From DAIDJD01 sp035485275 (GTDB lineage: Bacteria > Oederibacteriota > JAJYGY01 > DAIDJD01), in the NCBI GenBank assembly GCA_035485275.1, contig DATHOE010000011.1:1-64000 (forward strand): a stretch of 64,000 nucleotides of DNA, read 5' to 3'. Shown one piece after another: positions 31,525 through 41,015 of this stretch (the stretch's first letter is position 1; every line of letters begins with the position of its first letter). Both the position numbers and the translations under genes were made by a program. Below the pieces are notes generated by a model. The model searched no databases and was not told the origin of the DNA. It saw only the letters and a program-made list of their open reading frames with translations.

Positions 31525-32089
31525 AAGTCTTCAGCGCACCTTTGTCACTGGGGTGCTGCTGCTCGCGCCTTTGGCGGTCACGACGCTGATCGTCTATTCG
31601 ATCGTGGGATGGGTTGCGGACCATTCGCCCTTCGGCTTTTGGGGCGGCATCGGATTCGCGGTCGGGCTGATTTTCCTGGTGGGCTGGATCTCGCGCACGG
31701 CCCTGGGATCCCTGCTTTCCATGGTCGACGACGTTTTGACCAAGGTTCCGGGCCTGGGCGTCATCTACGGCTACATCCACGACATGGTGCAGGGCCTGGG
31801 CGGCAACGACAAGCGCTTCCGGCAGCCCGTATGGATCTACCCCTATCCCGGCTCGAAGATGCGGCTGATCGGGTTCATCACCCGGGAGGACTTGAACATC
31901 CTGGGCCTGAAGGACGACGTGGCGGTGTTCATACCCTTGAGCTACAACATTTCGGGCACGCTGGTGGTGCTGCCGCGCAGCCAGGTGAAACCGCTGAAGA
32001 CCAAGTCCAAGGACCTGCTGGCTTTCGTGGCGTCGGGAGGATTGGCGGGTGCGCACGCGCCCAAGCCCGGCGAGATAGAGGAAGCTTGA
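31505..32089 (+). CDS. DUF502 family membrane protein
   Basis: This 194-aa protein has two N-terminal membrane helices (FVTGVLLLAPLAVTTLIVY; GGIGFAVGLIFLVGWI) followed by a soluble domain with VPGLGVIYGYIHDMVQ, VWIYPYPGSKMRLIGFIT and VFIPLSYNISGTLVVLP. These are the conserved blocks of DUF502, a widespread family of unknown function. Its start lies within the peroxiredoxin gene, so the two are co-transcribed. Confidence 0.85.
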   Translation: MASKSVKSLQRTFVTGVLLLAPLAVTTLIVYSIVGWVADHSPFGFWGGIGFAVGLIFLVGWISRTALGSLLSMVDDVLTKVPGLGVIYGYIHDMVQGLGGNDKRFRQPVWIYPYPGSKMRLIGFITREDLNILGLKDDVAVFIPLSYNISGTLVVLPRSQVKPLKTKSKDLLAFVASGGLAGAHAPKPGEIEEA

Positions 32090-32147
32090 GCCCGGCGGTG
32101 ATGCTGGGGATTCGGGATTTGAAGATTATTCGGCGTTCCTAAAGAAT

Positions 32148-33548
32148 TTAAGCGTCCGGCCGGGCCATGCGCTCCGGCACGATCCAAGCGTCATACTGGG
32201 CCCCGGTGAGCAGGCCCAGGGCCAGCGCCGCCTCCTTGAGGGTGCTGCCCTCGTGGTGGGCCTTTTTGGCGATCGCGGCGGCCTTGTCGTAGCCTATATG
32301 GGGGTTGAGGGCCGTCACCAGCATGAGGCTCTTGCCCAGCAGCTCGGCGATGCGCTCCTTGTTCGGAGCGATGCCTTCGGCGCAATGGTGGGTGAAGCCC
32401 TCGACCCCTTTGGTCAGCAGGCGGGCCGACTGGATGAAGTTGTGGATGATCAGGGGTTTGAACACGTTCAATTCGAAGTTCCCGCTGGCCCCGCCGATGT
32501 TCACCGCCACGTCGTTGCCCAGGACCTGGGCGCAGATCATGGTGAGGGCCTCGCTCTGGGTGGGGTTGACCTTGCCCGGCATGATGCTGGAGCCGGGTTC
32601 GTTCTCCGGGATCGAGATCTCGCCCAGGCCGGCGCGGGGGCCGGAGGCCAGCCAGCGGACGTCGTTGGCGATCTTCATCAGGCCGCAGGCCAGGGTCTTC
32701 AGTGCCCCGTGGGCGAAGACCAGGGCGTCATGCCCGGAAAGTGCCTCGAACTTGTTGGGGGCGCTGACAAAGGGCCAGCCCGTGAGGGCGGCGATGTGTT
32801 TCGCGGACAGCTCGGCGAAGCGGGGATGGGTGTTGAGGCCCGTGCCCACGGCGGTGCCTCCCAGGGCCAGTTCGCGCAGCTGCGGGAGGGTCGCGGCGAT
32901 GCGCAGGAGGTCGTTCTCGAGGATCTTGGCCCAGCCGCCGATTTCCTGGCCCAGGGTCATGGGGACCGCGTCCATCAGGTGGGTGCGGCCGATCTTGACG
33001 ATGTCGGCGTTCTCGCGGGCCTTGGCTTCCAGGACAAAACGCAGGTTCTGCACGGCGGCAAAGAGCGGCTCCAGGGCCTTGAGCGCGGCGATGTGCATGG
33101 CGGTGGGGAAGGTGTCGTTGCTGCTCTGGGCCTTGTTGACGTCGTCGTTGGGGTGGATGGGCTTCTTGCTTCCCATGGCGCCGCCGGCCAGCTCGATGGC
33201 CCGGTTGCTGATGACCTCGTTGACGTTCATGTTGCTCTGGGTGCCCGAGCCCGTCTGCCAGACCACCAGGGGGAAGTGGGCGTCCAGCTTGCCGGAGATC
33301 ACCTCATCGGCCGCCTTCACGATCAGGGCGGCCTTTTCGGGCTCCAGCAGGCCCAGTTCGGCGTTGCTTTGGGCGGCGGCTTTTTTGAGGATGCCGAAGG
33401 CCCAGATCATCTCCCGCGGGAGCAGGTCATGCCCGGCGCCGGCCTGGAAGTGCAGGAGGCTGCGCTGGGTCTGGGCGCCCCAATAGCGGTCGGAGGGGAC
33501 TTCGATGTCCCCCATGGAGTCCTTTTCGATCCGCACGGGCTGTCCCAT
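32148..33548 (-). CDS. fumC: Fumarate hydratase, class II
   Basis: This 466-aa enzyme converts fumarate to malate in the TCA cycle. It has KAAAQSNAELG, GSGTQSNMNVNEVISNRA, KIGRTHLMDAVPMTLGQE and the catalytic serine loop GSSIMPGKVNPTQSEA. Length and the class II (oxygen-stable) features are complete. It starts 1 bp after the stop of fabI on the same strand. Confidence 0.95.
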   Translation of the reverse strand: MGQPVRIEKDSMGDIEVPSDRYWGAQTQRSLLHFQAGAGHDLLPREMIWAFGILKKAAAQSNAELGLLEPEKAALIVKAADEVISGKLDAHFPLVVWQTGSGTQSNMNVNEVISNRAIELAGGAMGSKKPIHPNDDVNKAQSSNDTFPTAMHIAALKALEPLFAAVQNLRFVLEAKARENADIVKIGRTHLMDAVPMTLGQEIGGWAKILENDLLRIAATLPQLRELALGGTAVGTGLNTHPRFAELSAKHIAALTGWPFVSAPNKFEALSGHDALVFAHGALKTLACGLMKIANDVRWLASGPRAGLGEISIPENEPGSSIMPGKVNPTQSEALTMICAQVLGNDVAVNIGGASGNFELNVFKPLIIHNFIQSARLLTKGVEGFTHHCAEGIAPNKERIAELLGKSLMLVTALNPHIGYDKAAAIAKKAHHEGSTLKEAALALGLLTGAQYDAWIVPERMARPDA

Positions 33549-33549
33549 C

Positions 33550-34347
33550 TTATTCAGCCGTTCCGGCGGTTTCCTGGGCGCTTTCGCCCATGATGTTGAC
33601 GCCCGAATCCACGAAGTGGATCTCGCCGGTGACGCCGCTGGCCATCGAGGAGCAGAGGTACAGCGCGGAATTGCCGACCTCCTGCTGGGTCACGGTGCGC
33701 CGCAGGGGAGCGCTGAGCTCTGCCAGGCGCAGTTTGGCCCGGAAGCCGGCGACGCCGCTGGCGGCCAGCGTCTTGATGGGGCCGGCGCTGATGGCGTTCA
33801 CCCGGATGTCCTTGGGTCCCAGGTCCGCGGCGAGGTAGCGCACGCAGGCCTCCAGGGCGGCCTTGGCCACGCCCATGACGTTGTAATTTTTCATCACCTT
33901 CTCGGAACCGTAAAACGTGAGCGCTAAAATGGCCGCCCCGGGCTTGAGCAGGGGCACGGCCGGCCGGGTGATGGCGACCAGGGAATACGCGCTGACGTCC
34001 AGGGCCAAAGCGAAGCCGTCACGGCTGGTGTTGACGAATTCGCCGCCCAGCTCCTCGCGCTTCGCGAAGGCCAGGGAGTGGATGAGGATGTCGAATTTGC
34101 CCCAGGCCTTTTCGACCTCCCGGTACACGGCCGCGATCTCATCGTCCTTGGTGACGTCGCAAGGCAGGATCAGCTTCGACCCGACGCTGTCGGCCAGCGG
34201 GCGCACCCTTTTCTCGAGGGCTTCGCCGAGGTACGTGAAGCCCAGTTCGCAGCCTTCCTTGTGCAGGGCTTCGGCGATGCCCCAGGCTATGGAGCGTTCA
34301 TTGGCGACACCAAAAATTAAGGCTTTCTTGCCCGTCAGCAGACCCAT
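33550..34347 (-). CDS. fabI: Enoyl-ACP reductase (FabI)
   Basis: This 265-aa NADH-dependent reductase of fatty acid elongation shows the FabI-type cofactor motif GVANERSIAWGIAEALH, IHSLAFAKREELGG, and the catalytic Tyr-x6-Lys in NYNVMGVAKAAL. The substrate loop GPIKTLAASG and the end VDSGVNIMG fit FabI. It is the first gene of the fabI-fumC pair. Confidence 0.95.
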   Translation of the reverse strand: MGLLTGKKALIFGVANERSIAWGIAEALHKEGCELGFTYLGEALEKRVRPLADSVGSKLILPCDVTKDDEIAAVYREVEKAWGKFDILIHSLAFAKREELGGEFVNTSRDGFALALDVSAYSLVAITRPAVPLLKPGAAILALTFYGSEKVMKNYNVMGVAKAALEACVRYLAADLGPKDIRVNAISAGPIKTLAASGVAGFRAKLRLAELSAPLRRTVTQQEVGNSALYLCSSMASGVTGEIHFVDSGVNIMGESAQETAGTAE

Positions 34348-34492
34348 TCCGGCTCCTTCGCAGACTTGAAACGAGGTTTAGCGACGCCTAGATTAGCGGG
34401 TTCAGGCCCGTCTGTCCACCGATGCGCCTAGCCGCGGCGGCCGGATTCCGCTATTCTTGCTGGACTTTTCGGGACCGAGCCGCCGAGGAAGC

Positions 34493-35206
34493 ATGAGCAC
34501 ACCCCTGTGGAACAAAAAACTGGTCTGCGCCTTCTGCGAACATCCTTTTGAGACCCGCCGGGTGCGCCAGGGAGCCTTGCGGGTGAAGGAGAAATGGACC
34601 GATTTCGGCAGCCTGCACGAGGGGCTTTGCCCCTACTATTACGCCATCACCGCCTGCCCAAAGTGCCTGGTCGCCGCCCGCAACGAGGAATATGACAAGC
34701 TCAAGGCCGGCTACGAGCCCAAGCTGATGGAATTCAGCAAGCGGGCCCGTTCCCAGCCCCCCAAAACGGACCTGGCGGACCCCATGAGCGGCGACATGGG
34801 CTTTGAATTGGCGGTGAAACGCCACGAATTGGCCATCGCCTGCCACAAGCTCAGGGCCCACGGAGAACCAGGGGAACTGGCCGGACTGTGGCTGCACATA
34901 GTATGGATGTGCCGGCTTAAAGGGGACGCAGGGGCCGAGCAGGCCGCCATGGAGCAGGCTTTGGCCGCCTACCAGGTTTTCTTTGAGAAGGGCGACAAGC
35001 TGCCCGAAAAGCTCGGGGAACCTGGGCTGCTCTACCTCATCGGGGAATTGAGCCGCCGGCTCGGCCGTTTTCAGCAGGCCCGCGAATACTACAGCAGGGC
35101 CCTTTCCATGCGGAATTTGGAAGACTATCCCAACATCGAGACCCTGGCGCGCGACCAGATGCTGGTGGCCAAGGGCCAGATGGAAGCGTCCCAGAAGAAA
35201 GGATAG
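34493..35206 (+). CDS. DUF2225 protein with zinc ribbon and TPR-like region
   Basis: This 237-aa protein starts at ATG 34493 behind GAGGAA. The N-terminus has a zinc-ribbon pattern (VCAFCEHPFETRR, later CPYYYAITACPKC), followed by helical repeats (KRHELAIACHKLR; AAMEQALAAYQ; RRLGRFQQAREYYSRAL) typical of DUF2225. Function in the family is unknown. It lies 6 bp upstream of the ABC permease gene, suggesting one operon. Confidence 0.8.
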   Translation: MSTPLWNKKLVCAFCEHPFETRRVRQGALRVKEKWTDFGSLHEGLCPYYYAITACPKCLVAARNEEYDKLKAGYEPKLMEFSKRARSQPPKTDLADPMSGDMGFELAVKRHELAIACHKLRAHGEPGELAGLWLHIVWMCRLKGDAGAEQAAMEQALAAYQVFFEKGDKLPEKLGEPGLLYLIGELSRRLGRFQQAREYYSRALSMRNLEDYPNIETLARDQMLVAKGQMEASQKKG

Positions 35207-35212
35207 CCGGAC

Positions 35213-36931
35213 ATGGCGCTCATCACCATCGACCTCGACGAAATACGCGGCTTCGGCCTGGCCGATGTGCTGGTGCTGTGCCTCCTGGTCGCGCTCCTGG
35301 CGGGCTTCGTGGTGCTGGGACGCTCCTGGGGCGGCCCCTTCGTGGCCCAGGCCCACATCGACCTGGCGCCCATGTCCCTGGTGGGATACAGCCTCCTGTC
35401 GCTGAGCCGGGGCGCCGTCGCCATCGTGCTTTCCCTGGGCCTGACCCTGTGGTGGGGCCTGTGGGCGGCCAAGAGCCGGCGGGCCGAACGGGTACTGCTG
35501 CCATTGGTGGACATACTGCAGTCCATCCCGGTTTTGGGCTTCATGCCCGGCCTGGTGCTGGCCATGGTCGGCCTGTTCCCGGGCCGGCGCATGGGGCTCG
35601 AGCTCGCGGCGATCCTGCTCATCGTCACCAGCCAGGTCTGGAGCATGATCCTGGCCTTCTATAAGAGCTGCGCGGACATACCGCGGGACCTCCGCTACGC
35701 GGCCGAGGCCTCGGGCCTGAGCGGATGGCGGCGTTTCGTCAGCCTCGAGTTTCCGGCCGGGGCCGGCACCCTGGTCACGAACAGCATGCTGGCCATGGCG
35801 GGCGGCTGGTTTTTCCTGATCGCCATCGAAACCTTCCAGTTGGGAAGCCAGGACTTCCGGCTCCCCGGGGTGGGTTCGTACATGGCCGTGGCCATCGAGC
35901 AGGGCGACATGAACGCCATCGTGTGGGCCCTCGTGGCCATGGCGGCCATCGTCGTGGCGGTGGACCAGCTGGTATGGCGGCCGCTGCTGGTCCTGGCCTG
36001 GCGCTTCCGGCTGGAGGGCAACGACGACGCCCCCCCGGCCTCCAGCTGGGTGGCCGACTTCCTCAGCCGTTCGGCGCGGGGCCGCCATCTGGCGGAATCG
36101 CTGGGCCGGCAGGTCTGGGGCCTGGTGCGGCGCGGCGTCCCCGCGGCCCGCGTCATCGCGCCCTTGAAGGCCGGCCGCATCCTGCGGCCGCGCCGCCTGG
36201 AAATGTTAGCCCTCACGGTGGGGGCCCTCCTGCTGGCATGGGGCGGCTGGCGTTTGCTGTCCCTGCTGCAGATGGTGGGCTGGCGCGACTGGGCCGGTCT
36301 GTGGTCCGAGGCCGGCATGACCCTGGCCCGGGTGCTGGCCGCCACGGCGCTGGCCTCGGTGGTGGCCCTGCCCTTGGGCGTGGCACTGGGCTTCAATCCG
36401 CGCAGCGCCCGCTGGGCCCAGCCCCTGATCCAGATCGTGGCCAGCTTTCCGGCGCCCATGCTTTTCCCGGCCTTTGTCGTGGTCCTGCTGGCCCTGGGGG
36501 TGGGTATGAACCTCGGCGCAGCGGCCCTGATGGTCACGGCCACCTTCTGGACCATCCTCTTCCACACCATCGACGGCGCCGCCGCCATCCCCAAGGAGCA
36601 GCGCGAGGCCTGGGCGGCCTACGGAGTACGCGGCTTCGGCCGTTGGAGGCGCTTCCTCATCCCCAGCATCCTTCCCAGCCTCCTGGTGGGATGGGAGACG
36701 GCAGTGGTCCTGGGCTGGAACGCCAGCATCGTGACCGAATACCTGGCCCTGCACGGCCGCACGCTCACGGCCGACGGGCTGGGCGCGACCATTAACCGGG
36801 CCACGGAGACGGGCGATTTCCCGCTGCTCACCGCGAGCGTGCTGGTCATGGTCGCGGTGGTCGTCGCCACCAACCGCTTTTTCTGGCACCGCCTTTTCGA
36901 TCTGGCCCACCGCTTGCAGGATAAATCATGA
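35213..36931 (+). CDS. Fused double ABC permease (NitT/TauT-like)
   Basis: This 572-aa protein joins two permease units in tandem. Each half ends in an ATPase-contacting EAA loop: DLRYAAEASGLSGWRRF (about residue 163) and EAWAAYGVRGFGRWRRF (about 465). The halves resemble nitrate/taurine/sulfonate-type importer permeases. A long cytoplasmic linker with basic residues separates them. No periplasmic binding protein is nearby. It overlaps the ATPase gene by 4 bp. Confidence 0.85.
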   Translation: MALITIDLDEIRGFGLADVLVLCLLVALLAGFVVLGRSWGGPFVAQAHIDLAPMSLVGYSLLSLSRGAVAIVLSLGLTLWWGLWAAKSRRAERVLLPLVDILQSIPVLGFMPGLVLAMVGLFPGRRMGLELAAILLIVTSQVWSMILAFYKSCADIPRDLRYAAEASGLSGWRRFVSLEFPAGAGTLVTNSMLAMAGGWFFLIAIETFQLGSQDFRLPGVGSYMAVAIEQGDMNAIVWALVAMAAIVVAVDQLVWRPLLVLAWRFRLEGNDDAPPASSWVADFLSRSARGRHLAESLGRQVWGLVRRGVPAARVIAPLKAGRILRPRRLEMLALTVGALLLAWGGWRLLSLLQMVGWRDWAGLWSEAGMTLARVLAATALASVVALPLGVALGFNPRSARWAQPLIQIVASFPAPMLFPAFVVVLLALGVGMNLGAAALMVTATFWTILFHTIDGAAAIPKEQREAWAAYGVRGFGRWRRFLIPSILPSLLVGWETAVVLGWNASIVTEYLALHGRTLTADGLGATINRATETGDFPLLTASVLVMVAVVVATNRFFWHRLFDLAHRLQDKS

Positions 36932-38493
36932 GCGAAGCCCTCTCCGTCACCTTGCCCGACGCCGCGGCTGCGGACGCGAACACGCCCCTTTTGGAGCTGA
37001 AGGACGTGGAGGTGGACCTGGCCCTGCCCGGCCGGCCGCGCACGCGCCTACTGGACGGGATCAACCTGAGCGTGCGCGCCGACGAGCTGGTGGCGGTACT
37101 GGGGCCCACCGGCTCGGGGAAGAGCACCTTGGTGCGGGTGGCGGCGGGGCTGCAGGCGCCCAACAAGGGCATGGTCGAGGTCAAGGGCACCGCCCTGCGC
37201 GGCGTCAGCCCGCGCGTCGGGGTGGTCTTCCAGACCCCCGCCCTCTTCCCATGGCTCAGCGTGCAGGCCAATGTCGAACTGGGGCTGGAGAAGCTGCCCG
37301 CGGACCGCGGGCGCAAGGAGCAGATGGTGGCCTGGGCCATCGACCGCCTGGGCCTGGAGGGTTTCGAGGAGGCCTATCCCCGCGAGCTGAGCCAGGGCAT
37401 GAAGCTGAGGGTGGCGCTGGCCCGGGCCCTGGCCGCCCAGCCTGAGCTCCTGATCCTGGACGACCCCTTCGCCGGGCTGGACGTCCTGGCGGCTGAGAGC
37501 CTGCGCAACGAGCTGGTGGCGCTCTGGCAGCATAGCGACGTGAACCCCAAGGCCATCCTGCTGGTGACCCACGACATCGAGGAGGCCGTGTCCCTGGCCA
37601 ACCGCGTCCTGGTGCTGGCGGGAACCCCCGCGCGGCTGTCGGTGGAGCTGCCGGTGGCACTTTCCTATCCCCGCGACCCCAGCGCGGCCGTCTTCCAGGA
37701 CAACGTCAACCGCATCCACGAATTCCTGACCAAGCAGATACTGCCCGACGACGTCGTGTCCTCGGACGGAGGCGCGGGCGGCGGCCGTTTCGCCCACCGC
37801 CTGGCTCCGCTCCCCAAGGCCGACCTTCCCCAGGTGCTGGGCCTGCTCGAGGCCTTGGACGACCGCGGCGGCAAGCTGGACATCTTCGATTTCGCGGCCG
37901 AGACCCGGCGCGAATACCAGGCCGTGGTGCTGGTGGTCAACGCGGCCGAGATGCTGGGCCTCGTGTCCACGCCCTGGGACCAGGCGGAGATCACCGAGCT
38001 GGGCCGGCGCCTGTTGAAGGCCGACGTCAACGGCCGCAAGATACTGCTGAATATGCAGTTCCAGAAGATCAAGCTGTTCTCGGATTTCGTGCGCATGATC
38101 GACGGCTCGCCCGAGCGCGCCATCACGCGGGAAAGCGCCATCGAGCAGCTGACCGTCCATTTCCCCTGGGAGAACCCGGGGCACCTGTTCAACACCCTGG
38201 TGGCCTGGGCCCGTTACGCGGAGCTCTTCGGCTATTCCCCCCGGCGCGGACTGCTGTACCTGGACCGGACCTTCGTGATGGACGGCGATGAGGTGCGCGA
38301 AACCAAGCGGACGAAGCCCGCGGCCGGCCGGAAGGTGAAGGACGCGGCCCGCCCCGCCGCCGTTGCGGAGACCTCCCCCGTGTCCGAGACGGTGCCCGAA
38401 CCGCCCGTGCCCAGCGAGGCCATGATCCAGGCCGCCGAAGAGGCGGCCGCGCCCCTGCAGTCGCCCGACCAGGGCGCCGGAAACGAAGGCTGA
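36928..38493 (+). CDS. ABC ATPase with AAA-associated C-terminal domain
   Basis: This 521-aa protein has an N-terminal nucleotide-binding domain: Walker A GPTGSGKSTLVRV, signature ELSQGMKLRVALARAL (Gln replaces the usual Gly), Walker B LLILDDPFAGLD and VTHDIEEAVSLA. Residues about 285-430 match the AAA-associated C-terminal domain (LPQVLGLLEALDDRGGK...IFDFAAETRREY, then RESAIEQLTVHFPWENP...LFNTLVAWARYAELF) that accompanies NitT-like ATPases. A low-complexity Pro/Ala tail ends it. It energises the fused permease encoded directly upstream. Confidence 0.85.
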   Translation: MSEALSVTLPDAAAADANTPLLELKDVEVDLALPGRPRTRLLDGINLSVRADELVAVLGPTGSGKSTLVRVAAGLQAPNKGMVEVKGTALRGVSPRVGVVFQTPALFPWLSVQANVELGLEKLPADRGRKEQMVAWAIDRLGLEGFEEAYPRELSQGMKLRVALARALAAQPELLILDDPFAGLDVLAAESLRNELVALWQHSDVNPKAILLVTHDIEEAVSLANRVLVLAGTPARLSVELPVALSYPRDPSAAVFQDNVNRIHEFLTKQILPDDVVSSDGGAGGGRFAHRLAPLPKADLPQVLGLLEALDDRGGKLDIFDFAAETRREYQAVVLVVNAAEMLGLVSTPWDQAEITELGRRLLKADVNGRKILLNMQFQKIKLFSDFVRMIDGSPERAITRESAIEQLTVHFPWENPGHLFNTLVAWARYAELFGYSPRRGLLYLDRTFVMDGDEVRETKRTKPAAGRKVKDAARPAAVAETSPVSETVPEPPVPSEAMIQAAEEAAAPLQSPDQGAGNEG

Positions 38494-39614
38494 TGGAGTC
38501 CGCGGACGCTCTGGTCGTGGGCGGCGGCGGCCTGGGCCTGGCCACGGCCTGGCGCCTGGCCCAGAAAGGCCTGAAGGTGCGCGTGCTGGAGCGCAACCGG
38601 GACTTCGCCCGCGAAGCCACCTTCGCGGCCGCGGGCATGATCGGGCCGCAGAGCGAGGCCCTGGAGGATGACGCCTACTTCGCCGCCACCCTGGCCAGCC
38701 GCGACCGCTGGCCGGCCTTCGCCGCGGAGCTGGAGAACGCCTCGGGCCTGTCCATCGGATACCATAGCCGGGGCTGCATCCACCTGGCCTTCGGCGCCAG
38801 CTCGCAACGGCGCCTGGAAAGCAAATACCTGTGGCAAAAGCGGCGGGCCGGGGCGGTTACCCGCCTGGAGGGCGACGAGCTGTTCAGGCGCTTTCCCCTC
38901 CTGGGGCCGCGCGTCACCTGCGCCTTTTTCGCGGAAGGCGACCACTGGGTGGACAACGAACAGCTAGGGCTCGCTTTGACCAAGGCCTGCGCTTCCGCGG
39001 GAGCGGACCTGGTCGCGGGCGCGGGCGTCTCCAGGTTGGAAAGGGAAGGGCCGCGCTGGGTGGCGCAGTGCCAGGACGGACGCCGCTATTCCGCGACGCA
39101 CCTATTGGTCGCGGCAGGGGCCTGGGTCAAGGACCTCCTGGCCCCCCTGCTGGATCTGGATGCGCTGAAGTGTTTCCCGGTCAAAGGGCAGATGCTGGAG
39201 CTGAAGGTGCCGCCGGAACTGCTGCCGGAGGTTCCGGTGCACGCCGAGAACGTCTACCTGGTCCCCCGCGGCACCGACCGCCTGCTGGTGGGGGCCACGA
39301 TGGAGACCCTAGGCTTCGACAAGCGGGTCACGGCCGAGGGCATCGAATACCTGCTGATGAACGCCTTTGAGACCGCGCCCGACCTGCGCCCCTGCGAATT
39401 GACGCGGACCTGGGCCGGCTTACGGCCGGCAAGCCCGGACGGCTGGCCGGTCCTGGGCCCGGCCCCACTGCCCGGCCTGCATTTCGCCCTGGGCGCTTAC
39501 CGTCGCGGCATCCTGCTGATGCCCCTGGCCGCTGAAAGCGCCGCCGCAGGCATCTTGGGACTTCCGCTGCCCTCTGAGGCGGCGGCCTTTGGCGCCTCCC
39601 GCGCCGCGGCCTGA
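38493..39614 (+). CDS. thiO: FAD-dependent amine oxidase, ThiO-like
   Basis: This 373-aa protein starts on the stop of the ATPase gene (TGATG). It has the FAD-binding LVVGGGGLGLATAWRLA motif, FAAAGMIGPQSEA, VAAGAWVKDLL, and LRPASPDGWPVLGP...HFALGAYRRGILLMPL near the end, as in glycine oxidase ThiO and other DAO-family enzymes. ThiO makes the imine used in thiazole synthesis. No thiamin genes are nearby, so the exact substrate is open. Confidence 0.75.
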   Translation: MESADALVVGGGGLGLATAWRLAQKGLKVRVLERNRDFAREATFAAAGMIGPQSEALEDDAYFAATLASRDRWPAFAAELENASGLSIGYHSRGCIHLAFGASSQRRLESKYLWQKRRAGAVTRLEGDELFRRFPLLGPRVTCAFFAEGDHWVDNEQLGLALTKACASAGADLVAGAGVSRLEREGPRWVAQCQDGRRYSATHLLVAAGAWVKDLLAPLLDLDALKCFPVKGQMLELKVPPELLPEVPVHAENVYLVPRGTDRLLVGATMETLGFDKRVTAEGIEYLLMNAFETAPDLRPCELTRTWAGLRPASPDGWPVLGPAPLPGLHFALGAYRRGILLMPLAAESAAAGILGLPLPSEAAAFGASRAAA

Positions 39615-40268
39615 GTGTCGGCCGTGAACCCGGATCCGATGGAATGCCTGGCCTGGGCGCGCTCCTTGGGGCCGTCCTATGAACGCGGGGCGCTGGACTG
39701 TTCTGAAGGCGCCCTGGAGCGTACCGCGGCCTTCCTGGAGCGAAGCGCCTGGCCGGCCGGGGCCGAAGTCTATCCTTGGGGCCTGGAATCCGGCCGCCTG
39801 TGGGAGCCATGGCGCGCGGCCCGCGAAACCGTGGAAAGCCTGCCCCAGGACCCCCAGGAACGCGGCGCCCAGGCCGACTACCTGGTCTACGACCGGGCCG
39901 CGGCCACCATCACGCTGGGGAAAATCGGGGCCTGGAAGCCGGGCTGCGCGCGCCTTTATGCCAGGGAATGCCCCCGTATGATCCCCATGGGCCACGAAAG
40001 CCCGCATGCCGAATGCAACTACTGGGCCTGGCCGGGCATGGTGAAGGCTGCCCCGGACCTTGAATTTTTCCCGGAATGGCAGCGCTTCGACTGCAGCCGC
40101 TATTATCCGCTGTTCCAGCTGCATCTTTGCGGCGAGGCCCTGGCCCTGATTTTGGGCGCCCGGCCGCGCTGGGTCTTCCACGCCCCCGCCGAAGCCGCCG
40201 CGGCCCTGCGCGCCTACGCGGCGCTGAGCAGCAGGCCCGGCGCCTTTGAACTGGGTCTCCTCCCCTGA
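39615..40268 (+). CDS. Hypothetical protein in the ABC-ThiO operon
   Basis: This 217-aa protein starts at GTG directly behind the stop of the ThiO-like gene. It has no signal peptide or membrane helix. Notable segments are DYLVYDRAAATITLG, several tryptophans (NYWAWPGMVK) and Cys residues (CPRMIPMGHE, ECNYW). I do not recognise a family. Its tight coupling suggests a role with the oxidase or the transporter. Confidence 0.6.
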   Translation: MSAVNPDPMECLAWARSLGPSYERGALDCSEGALERTAAFLERSAWPAGAEVYPWGLESGRLWEPWRAARETVESLPQDPQERGAQADYLVYDRAAATITLGKIGAWKPGCARLYARECPRMIPMGHESPHAECNYWAWPGMVKAAPDLEFFPEWQRFDCSRYYPLFQLHLCGEALALILGARPRWVFHAPAEAAAALRAYAALSSRPGAFELGLLP

Positions 40269-40300
40269 TCCGACGCTCCTTCCCCCGCCTTAGAGTGCCC

Positions 40301-40957
40301 ATGTCCGGCATAGCCCTGTTCGACCTCGACTACACCCTTCTGGACTTCGATTCGGACCACGCCTGGGGGGACTACCTGTGCCAGCGCGGCAAGGTCGACG
40401 CCGCCTGGTACCGATCCCAGAACGACGCCTTCTACGCCGACTACCGGGCCGGCGTGCTGGACATGCCCGCCTTCCTGCGTTTCTCCCTCAAACCGCTGGG
40501 CGACCTGCCCTACGACGAACTGCTGGCCCTGCGTTCGGACTTCATGGATGTCCAGGGTTCTGCGAAGATACTCCCCAAGGCGCTGGACCTTGTGCGGCTG
40601 CATCGCGCCGCCGGGGACCGCACCGCCATCGTCACCGCCACCAACCGCTTCGTGACGGAGCCCTTCGCGGCCCTTTTCGGGGTCGACCATCTGATGGCGA
40701 CGGAACTGGAGATGGTCGGCGGGCGCACGACGGGCATGCCCCTGGGGGAGCCCTGCTTCCGGGAGGGCAAGGTCAGCCACGTCGGCGCCTGGCTGGGGAC
40801 CTTCGGCGGCCGTTTCGAGGACTGCGTCTTCTACAGCGACAGCATCAACGACATGGCGCTGCTGCAGGCGGTGGGGCGGGCCGTGGCCGTGGATCCGGAC
40901 AAAGCCCTGAACTGGGAAGCGAGGATGCGGCAATGGGATGTGCTCAGTTTGCGCTAG
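40301..40957 (+). CDS. HAD-IB phosphatase, SerB-like
   Basis: This 218-aa protein starts at ATG 40301 (a GTG two codons earlier is also possible). HAD motifs: I, FDLDYTLLDFDSD; II, TATNRF; III and IV, YSDSINDMALL preceded by GEPCFREGK. The helical cap has WYRSQNDAFYADYRAG. This subfamily contains phosphoserine phosphatase-like enzymes. The substrate is unknown. Confidence 0.8.
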   Translation: MSGIALFDLDYTLLDFDSDHAWGDYLCQRGKVDAAWYRSQNDAFYADYRAGVLDMPAFLRFSLKPLGDLPYDELLALRSDFMDVQGSAKILPKALDLVRLHRAAGDRTAIVTATNRFVTEPFAALFGVDHLMATELEMVGGRTTGMPLGEPCFREGKVSHVGAWLGTFGGRFEDCVFYSDSINDMALLQAVGRAVAVDPDKALNWEARMRQWDVLSLR

Positions 40958-41015
40958 CGGCGATCGCCGGGCGCGCCAAGAAAAGCAAATTACCTATCCT
41001 TGAAGGAGCATCGAG

